Assembly (NCBI RefSeq): GCF_001949145.1
Contig: NW_019091416.1
Location: 1,181,038 to 1,245,037 of the forward strand
Source: Acanthaster planci
Lineage: Eukaryota > Echinodermata > Asteroidea > Valvatida > Acanthasteridae
Direction: 5' to 3'
Length of the DNA stretch: 64,000 bases
Shown here: positions 59,185 through 64,000 of the stretch, one piece after another
Layout: each line of letters starts with the position of its first letter
Numbering within the stretch: position 1 is the stretch's first letter
Made by a program: the position numbers and the translations under genes
The notes under the pieces: generated by a model
Database searches by the model: none
Seen by the model: the letters and a program-made list of their open reading frames with translations, nothing else
Told to the model about the DNA's origin: nothing

Positions 59185-60018
59185 GAAGAACGGTCTGAGG
59201 CACGGCAAGTAAGTCCCGAAGACTTATCAGTTATTTCGCGCCAAGTGCGTAAATTTCGCACCCAGGGAAACGAATATACCTTGCGTTTCAATGACATCAA
59301 GCCTGTACGCAGTATAGGTAATGTCTTAAATACTTTGGGAGGCGTATTCCGGTCCATCGTGGACCGTGTTCTGAGCAACGCGGAACCTAAAGACTTTGTT
59401 TCGTTCGAGATGCGTTTTCCGAACTTAGACCGGAATTTCTGGATGAGCTTCAGAAAAAAAGAAAATCTCTCCGTCCATGACGTTCTGTCAAACATCGAAA
59501 AAATTCTGCAGTCGAACGAGAGCGTCAGTCTGAACGGGGATGTCGTCATTAGGGTCGTCATTGTTTGGATGGACAAGGGAGGTCATCCAAATCACTGTCT
59601 TGCTCGTGGTGGGTCTGCTTTAGAGCGATGGCTCAAAAATAAGAGGGGATGCATCACCATCAAGAACCAAGACGAGCTTTGTTGTGCAAAGGCAATCGAC
59701 AATGCCAGAGCAGCCCTCCGACGTGACAACCCTCAAACCAATTGGAATTCCATTCGCCAGGGTCGCGGTGACACCACTCGATTGGCACTAGAACTGCATC
59801 GTCAGGCAGACGTTCCGCTCCAGAGGTGTGGCTTGGAAGAATTGTTGAAATTCCAGCGGGTTCTGAGTGCCGACGGTCTGCAGCTCATTGTTCTTTCCAA
59901 AGAGCTCTTTAATGCCGTCTGGTTCAAGGAGGTGGACGCTCCGCAGAAGCTGTTCTTGTATTTTTACGACAATCACTATGCAGTTATAAGATCCATGACC
60001 AGTTTTCTGTGCAGATAG
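59185..60018 (+). pseudogene. Element ORF: domain copy 2 and type B polymerase N-region
   Basis: Begins with a second version of the same domain ('EYTLRF' ... 'RNFWMSFR'). It passes into the conserved N-terminal block typical of Polinton/adintovirus protein-primed polymerases ('GGSALERWL', 'NQDELCCAKAI') and stops at TAG 60016-60018. A cysteine-rich segment follows in the same frame to 60204, and a second cysteine cluster continues in another frame from 60210. The exonuclease and palm domains are absent. Expected role: genome replication; here broken and truncated. Confidence 0.65.
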
Positions 60019-60542
60019 TACTTTTGCGACATTTGTCTCCGAGGATACGACGACAAAAGAAAGCACAAATGCATAGCTAAATGTCTGTGTTGTTACAGTT
60101 CATTTCCTGACTGTGATTTAACGGGTGGGTTGACTGAAAAGACTGCAACAGGCTGTTCAAGAGTCCCTCATGTTTCGAAAAACACAAAGAAAAAACGCCG
60201 CTGAGAAATGTGAAGACAAAGAGTGGCACTGCAGTCGTGGGTGGAAACTCTACCTGTTCGATGATATACAAATGTACTTGTGGAAATACCATAAACAAGA
60301 AGGGCCGACTGACGAAACAGAAGCACGTTTGCGGTAAGGTGTACTGTCAGAACTGCAAACTATACCAAGAGGCCGATCACCAATACTTCATACGCCCTCT
60401 TCAGTGTAGTCATGGTGTACCTGCTGATAACCAAACAGGTGATAGGGAGGAAGAGATGGACCCTGTGGAGTTGATGGAGCGGGAGCTGGAGAACGTGGAG
60501 GCGAAGCGAATGAGGGCAAGCGTGCTAAAAAGAAAAAAATAA
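60019..60542 (+). pseudogene. Polymerase N-region cysteine clusters, frameshifted
   Basis: Two cysteine-rich stretches (60019-60204 and 60210-60460) lie in different frames. The second includes 'HVCGKVYCQNC' and 'DHQYFIRPL', which belong to the zinc-ribbon-like part of this polymerase group. It is followed by an acidic segment and a basic end at 60540-60542. No catalytic polymerase motif follows, so this is a remnant. Confidence 0.6.
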
Positions 60543-60619
60543 TCCGTCAGAAGGGGGGATTCCGTGGAGCTTTGCTTACACCGATACTGGGCACTCTGGG
60601 TAGCATGTTGTTCAAATAA
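60445..60619 (+). CDS. Small basic + Gly/Leu hydrophobic peptide ORF
   Basis: The reading frame overlaps the previous one in another phase. It has a lysine run and then a Gly/Leu-rich hydrophobic stretch ('GALLTPILGTLGSMLF'), with a stop at 60617-60619. This layout resembles the small core/membrane-active minor capsid peptides of adenovirus-like elements. No ATG is visible in frame, so it may be decayed or expressed from a spliced transcript. Confidence 0.45.
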
Positions 60620-60624
60620 GAAAT

Positions 60625-60690
60625 ATGGAGCACGCCAAGGAGATGGTTTTGATTCCCCACGAGACCTTAAACCAGTTACAAGCTAACTAA
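60625..60690 (+). CDS. Short ORF, minor-capsid-like N-terminus
   Basis: 21 codons from ATG 60625 to TAA 60688 ('MEHAKEMVLIPHETLNQLQ'). The stretch resembles the opening of a protein found in related elements. Downstream (60700-61137) similar sequence continues in shifting frames, including an A-run at about 60966-60977, so the gene is broken. Confidence 0.4.
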   Translation: MEHAKEMVLIPHETLNQLQAN

Positions 60691-61301
60691 CCCCCATCAC
60701 TAGAGTTGTGCACGGACTGGACTCTAAAATGAGATGGTATCTGGAGAGACAAGATATAGGAGCGGAAGAAAATTAAAACTGTACCACCAGACCCTGGGAA
60801 AGTACATGCAGTATAACAAACAGAGAAAAAATTCCATGACATTGACTCTGGAATCGAAATCATCGGACCACCCCCTCGCCTTGAAAAACAAACGGGTAAG
60901 ATCGAAGCCGATTCATTCAGCACAAAAAGAGAACTCCCCAAACTGGATCCTGAGGAAGGAGTGGAAAAAAAAAAACCTTTGCTACTACTGTGCCCGACAG
61001 AGATGAAGATTTGGGGCTGTCCTCTTTATTTGCAGAAGCTTCGCATCTACTAGATGCGTCCCCCAGCAGGCCTGAGTTTGGAAAGCTGCGTAAAAAGAAG
61101 GGGAAGGGGAAGAAAGCCGAACGGCCTGCCACTACCTGTATGAAATGGACACCATATTAAGCACCGTGACCTTCTGAACTAAGCTCATTTTTAAGTCGCT
61201 CTTCATCATGGATTGTTGTCCTCCAAGACAACAGTGCAGAATCGGCAACAAATTAAAAACGGTGCGTTGTGTACTGTTGTGTTGCCGCAGCACGCTCATC
61301 A
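60691..61301 (+). pseudogene. Broken capsid-type reading frames before the gap
   Basis: Fragments in at least two frames: a 'LKLYHQTLGKYMQY' block near 60770 and a lysine-rich end at about 61080-61137. The A-run at 60966-60977 is a likely frameshift point. No intact gene. Confidence 0.4.
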
Positions 61302-62180
61302 NNNNNNNNNNNNNNNNNNNNNNNNNNNNNNNNNNNNNNNNNNNNNNNNNNNNNNNNNNNNNNNNNNNNNNNNNNNNNNNNNNNNNNNNNNNNNNNNNNN
61401 NNNNNNNNNNNNNNNNNNNNNNNNNNNNNNNNNNNNNNNNNNNNNNNNNNNNNNNNNNNNNNNNNNNNNNNNNNNNNNNNNNNNNNNNNNNNNNNNNNNN
61501 NNNNNNNNNNNNNNNNNNNNNNNNNNNNNNNNNNNNNNNNNNNNNNNNNNNNNNNNNNNNNNNNNNNNNNNNNNNNNNNNNNNNNNNNNNNNNNNNNNNN
61601 NNNNNNNNNNNNNNNNNNNNNNNNNNNNNNNNNNNNNNNNNNNNNNNNNNNNNNNNNNNNNNNNNNNNNNNNNNNNNNNNNNNNNNNNNNNNNNNNNNNN
61701 NNNNNNNNNNNNNNNNNNNNNNNNNNNNNNNNNNNNNNNNNNNNNNNNNNNNNNNNNNNNNNNNNNNNNNNNNNNNNNNNNNNNNNNNNNNNNNNNNNNN
61801 NNNNNNNNNNNNNNNNNNNNNNNNNNNNNNNNNNNNNNNNNNNNNNNNNNNNNNNNNNNNNNNNNNNNNNNNNNNNNNNNNNNNNNNNNNNNNNNNNNNN
61901 NNNNNNNNNNNNNNNNNNNNNNNNNNNNNNNNNNNNNNNNNNNNNNNNNNNNNNNNNNNNNNNNNNNNNNNNNNNNNNNNNNNNNNNNNNNNNNNNNNNN
62001 NNNNNNNNNNNNNNNNNNNNNNNNNNNNNNNNNNNNNNNNNNNNNNNNNNNNNNNNNNNNNNNNNNNNNNNNNNNNNNNNNNNNNNNNNNNNNNNNNNNN
62101 NNNNNNNNNNNNNNNNNNNNNNNNNNNNNNNNNNNNNNNNNNNNNNNNNNNNNNNNNNNNNNNNNNNNNNNNNNNNNNNN
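61302..62180. other. Assembly gap (879 N)
   Basis: Unknown bases. The 5' part of the protease gene, and perhaps others, lie in here. Confidence 1.
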
Positions 62181-62396
62181 TGGGCATCGACCTCGGTTGA
62201 GAGACATAGATCTTCTATAAGAAAAAATACGAGTGCATCGAGATACAATAGCAACCCCCTTCAAGGTCCCTTAACGACCGTTTGCGGTCAGTATTGCGTA
62301 TTTTTCTTATTGCATCGACGCAGAGATATCGGCATGAGTAAAATTGTCAACATGTTTTCAAAAGATACCTCGGACAACGATACATCGGTAAATTAA
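62181..62396 (+). CDS. Adenain-like cysteine protease, C-terminal part
   Basis: The frame is open from the gap to TAA at 62394-62396. 'TVCGQYCVFFLLHRR' contains the catalytic-cysteine region (CGxYC) of the adenain/ULP1-like proteases that process virion proteins in Polintons and adenoviruses. It is followed by 'IVNMFS' and 'DNDTSV', as in the family end. The His and Asp/Glu part lies in the gap. Confidence 0.65.
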   Translation, partial: WASTSVERHRSSIRKNTSASRYNSNPLQGPLTTVCGQYCVFFLLHRRRDIGMSKIVNMFSKDTSDNDTSVN

Positions 62397-63582
62397 TTTG
62401 TTCGAATGCATTTCCCTTCCCTTGGTACTAAAACGCGCGACATTCCTTTCGTTTTTCGACAAATTTCAAGAGCACTTACAAGACCATGAGATGAATGCAA
62501 GTTATTATGCTCGAGCGTTAAATAATGCCATTTGCGCATAATTTCGATTAATATTTTTGGGATAAACTTTGTACTTAGAGCAGCTTTTGTTTTTCCATTT
62601 GTTAGTCATTTAAAAGGCTTCCATCAACAATTAGTTGGTTGTTTTCTTTACTATTGATACTTTTAGTTGTTTTTTTTTCATTTGTCAGTCATTTAGAAGG
62701 CTTCCATCAACGATTAGTTGGTTATTTTGTTTACCATTGATACTTTTAGTTGCTTTTGTTTTTCTCGGAGTACTTAATTTAGAAGTCAATTCATTTCAAA
62801 ACCATTTTAGTAACCTTGCAGAGAGTTAACACATTTTTCATACATGTACTTTTACTGCTCTTGTTAACTTGCTTCTTTCTCTGAAATTTTTTGGGGGGAG
62901 TTTGTTTTTTCTGCTTTTTTTAATTATTGGCTTATATGTTTATTTTATGTTTTGTTTCAATTTAGGACTTTGCTTTTTTTTCTTCAAGGTAGTCAACTAG
63001 AACCCTTATAAACTTCATGTCTTTGTTCATTTTGTCTTAACTTCTTGATTCTGGTTTAATTCTGATCGGAATTCATTAAAATATTCAATACTGAGTACAA
63101 AACAAAGTGTGATGGTCCAAACAGTTTATAAGTCTCTGCTTGTCTTTGTTTTTCTTCATTTAAAAAATTTTTTGATTCGTACAAATTGAAAACCTAATAC
63201 CAAACTTCACAGCTATTCTATTACAACTTTGTATCAACTAGGCATTTTTAAAGCAAGATACAAGTCCACAGCGTAAATTTTAGGCACGCACCAACACTTC
63301 GTGTGTGTCAACTTAAATACAAAATGGTTATTACAAATTCCCAATTTTATAAACACCAATCGTGCACCAATCCTGTCATAAACCATAATACACCGTTTTA
63401 AAACTTTTTGACAACTTTTTTTCTAAACTTGACGAAAGTTCTAAACTAATACACACAGATAAACTTGGAAATATTCATTTACGAACAAAATACTTGAACA
63501 GATTTTCGTACACAACCATTAACTGACTCAAATTGATGGTTTTCAAACATTTGGAAAAAGTTCTAATCAGCAATTTTACAGT
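62397..63582. other. AT-rich noncoding part of the element
   Basis: No ORF supported. Contains an 83-base direct tandem duplication at 62596-62761. Confidence 0.45.
62596..62761 (+). repeat. 83-bp tandem duplication
   Basis: Unit 1 at 62596-62678 and unit 2 at 62679-62761 share catttgt.agtcattta.aa and 'ggcttccatcaac.attag'. About ten differences suggest an old duplication. Confidence 0.8.
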
Positions 63583-63963
63583 TTACAGGTCAAACAGACA
63601 CTGCCCTAGAGCAATGGTGAAGTCCGAGTGCTGATCCTTCTGTGCGTACAATTTTAAAATGTTCCTCGAATCGGCCATCAAATACATCATGATATCTTCC
63701 ATAAACAACCGAACCTTTGCGTTCAAATCATGACACATAAATTTTTCTCTCCCTAGTTTCTCAGAGGCAGCATCGAAAAGTTCAATTACCGCGTGTGGAA
63801 GCACGAGTTGAACCGCCGTGACATAGTAATCGGAGGCAAACTCCTCCAGAACATGCTCTGTGGTGATCCAGACGCATTCGTGGTCCCACTGGCTCGGAGA
63901 GTCAACTTCGCACCCCTCACACGGTACACGATCTTTCGAGGACAGCTCTTCAATTTTGTTCAC
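63583..63963 (-). CDS. Element reverse-strand ORF with Cys/His cluster
   Basis: 126 codons with ATG at 63963-63961 and a stop at 63583-63585. Near the N-terminus, 'CEGCEVDSPSQWDHEC' forms a C-x2-C-x8-H-x-C zinc-knuckle-like cluster; the rest is helical. ORFs with such a motif sit on the opposite strand in related elements, as I recall, but no function is known to me. It appears intact. Confidence 0.6.
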   Translation of the reverse strand: MNKIEELSSKDRVPCEGCEVDSPSQWDHECVWITTEHVLEEFASDYYVTAVQLVLPHAVIELFDAASEKLGREKFMCHDLNAKVRLFMEDIMMYLMADSRNILKLYAQKDQHSDFTIALGQCLFDL

Positions 63964-64000
63964 AACTTATGTAACAAGAATCTTTTCTAACAGGGTTTTA

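Larger units (their letters stand above)
57860..64000. mobile_element. Endogenous Polinton/adintovirus-like element (decayed)
   Basis: Gene content fits the Polinton/Maverick and adintovirus group: the N-terminal part of a type B DNA polymerase with its cysteine clusters, small basic and Gly/Leu-rich capsid-type peptides, an adenain-like protease and a reverse-strand cysteine/histidine ORF. Stops, a frameshift and an assembly gap show that it is not intact as assembled. Terminal inverted repeats were not found, so the limits are approximate and the right end may lie outside the window. Confidence 0.75.

Noticed and set aside
61132-62396. Long reading frames across the N block
   Set aside because: They are open only because unknown bases contain no stop codons.

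Overview
The window is eukaryotic nuclear DNA. Genes are split into short exons with GT..AG introns, are widely spaced, and sit in AT-rich sequence full of hairpin-type DNA transposons and TACATG microsatellites. An orthologue of the kinetochore protein CENP-P, a divergent protein phosphatase 1, an indoleamine 2,3-dioxygenase (IDO) and a Polinton/adintovirus-type element point to a marine invertebrate animal. An echinoderm or another deuterostome is my best guess; I cannot fix the species from sequence alone.

Layout. (1) 1-10.5 kb: CENP-P on the + strand, coding exons from about 2.2 to 9.44 kb. A 2.4-kb nested fold-back element lies in its first intron. Behind the stop codon is an array of degenerate repeats that appear to derive from the last coding exon. 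(2) 10.5-18.4 kb: intergenic or 3'-UTR sequence holding a head-to-head pair of piggyBac-like elements. (3) 18.4-43.8 kb: a PP1-type phosphatase on the - strand in eight exons with consistent splice phases (304 residues). Its introns carry a pogo-like element, two more piggyBac-like copies, an old LINE fragment and several hairpin elements. (4) 46.1-57.2 kb: IDO on the - strand, ten coding exons found. The N-terminal exons (roughly the first 115 residues) are not seen, and one micro-exon is unresolved. The large intron between the two most upstream exons holds an unidentified - strand terminal exon with its own poly-A signal, a tRNA-derived SINE, GC-rich repeats and a 212-codon + strand reading frame. 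(5) 57.3-57.5 kb: four ETS-type ACTTCCGG motifs in about 110 bp. (6) 57.9-64 kb: an endogenous, decaying Polinton/Maverick or adintovirus-like element. It has an acidic repeat protein with a probable intron, two tandem homologous domains leading into a broken N-terminal region of a protein-primed type B DNA polymerase, small basic/hydrophobic capsid-like peptides, an 879-base assembly gap, the C-terminus of an adenain-like cysteine protease, and an opposite-strand zinc-knuckle-like ORF.

The three host genes have unrelated jobs (kinetochore assembly, Ser/Thr dephosphorylation, tryptophan/heme dioxygenase chemistry) and nothing suggests co-regulation. The points most worth a second look are the repeat array copied from the CENP-P terminal exon, the duplicated domain and in-frame TAG codons of the virus-like element, the PP1 with a shortened tail, and the active-site differences in IDO. 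All family assignments come from reading the sequence, not from database searches.
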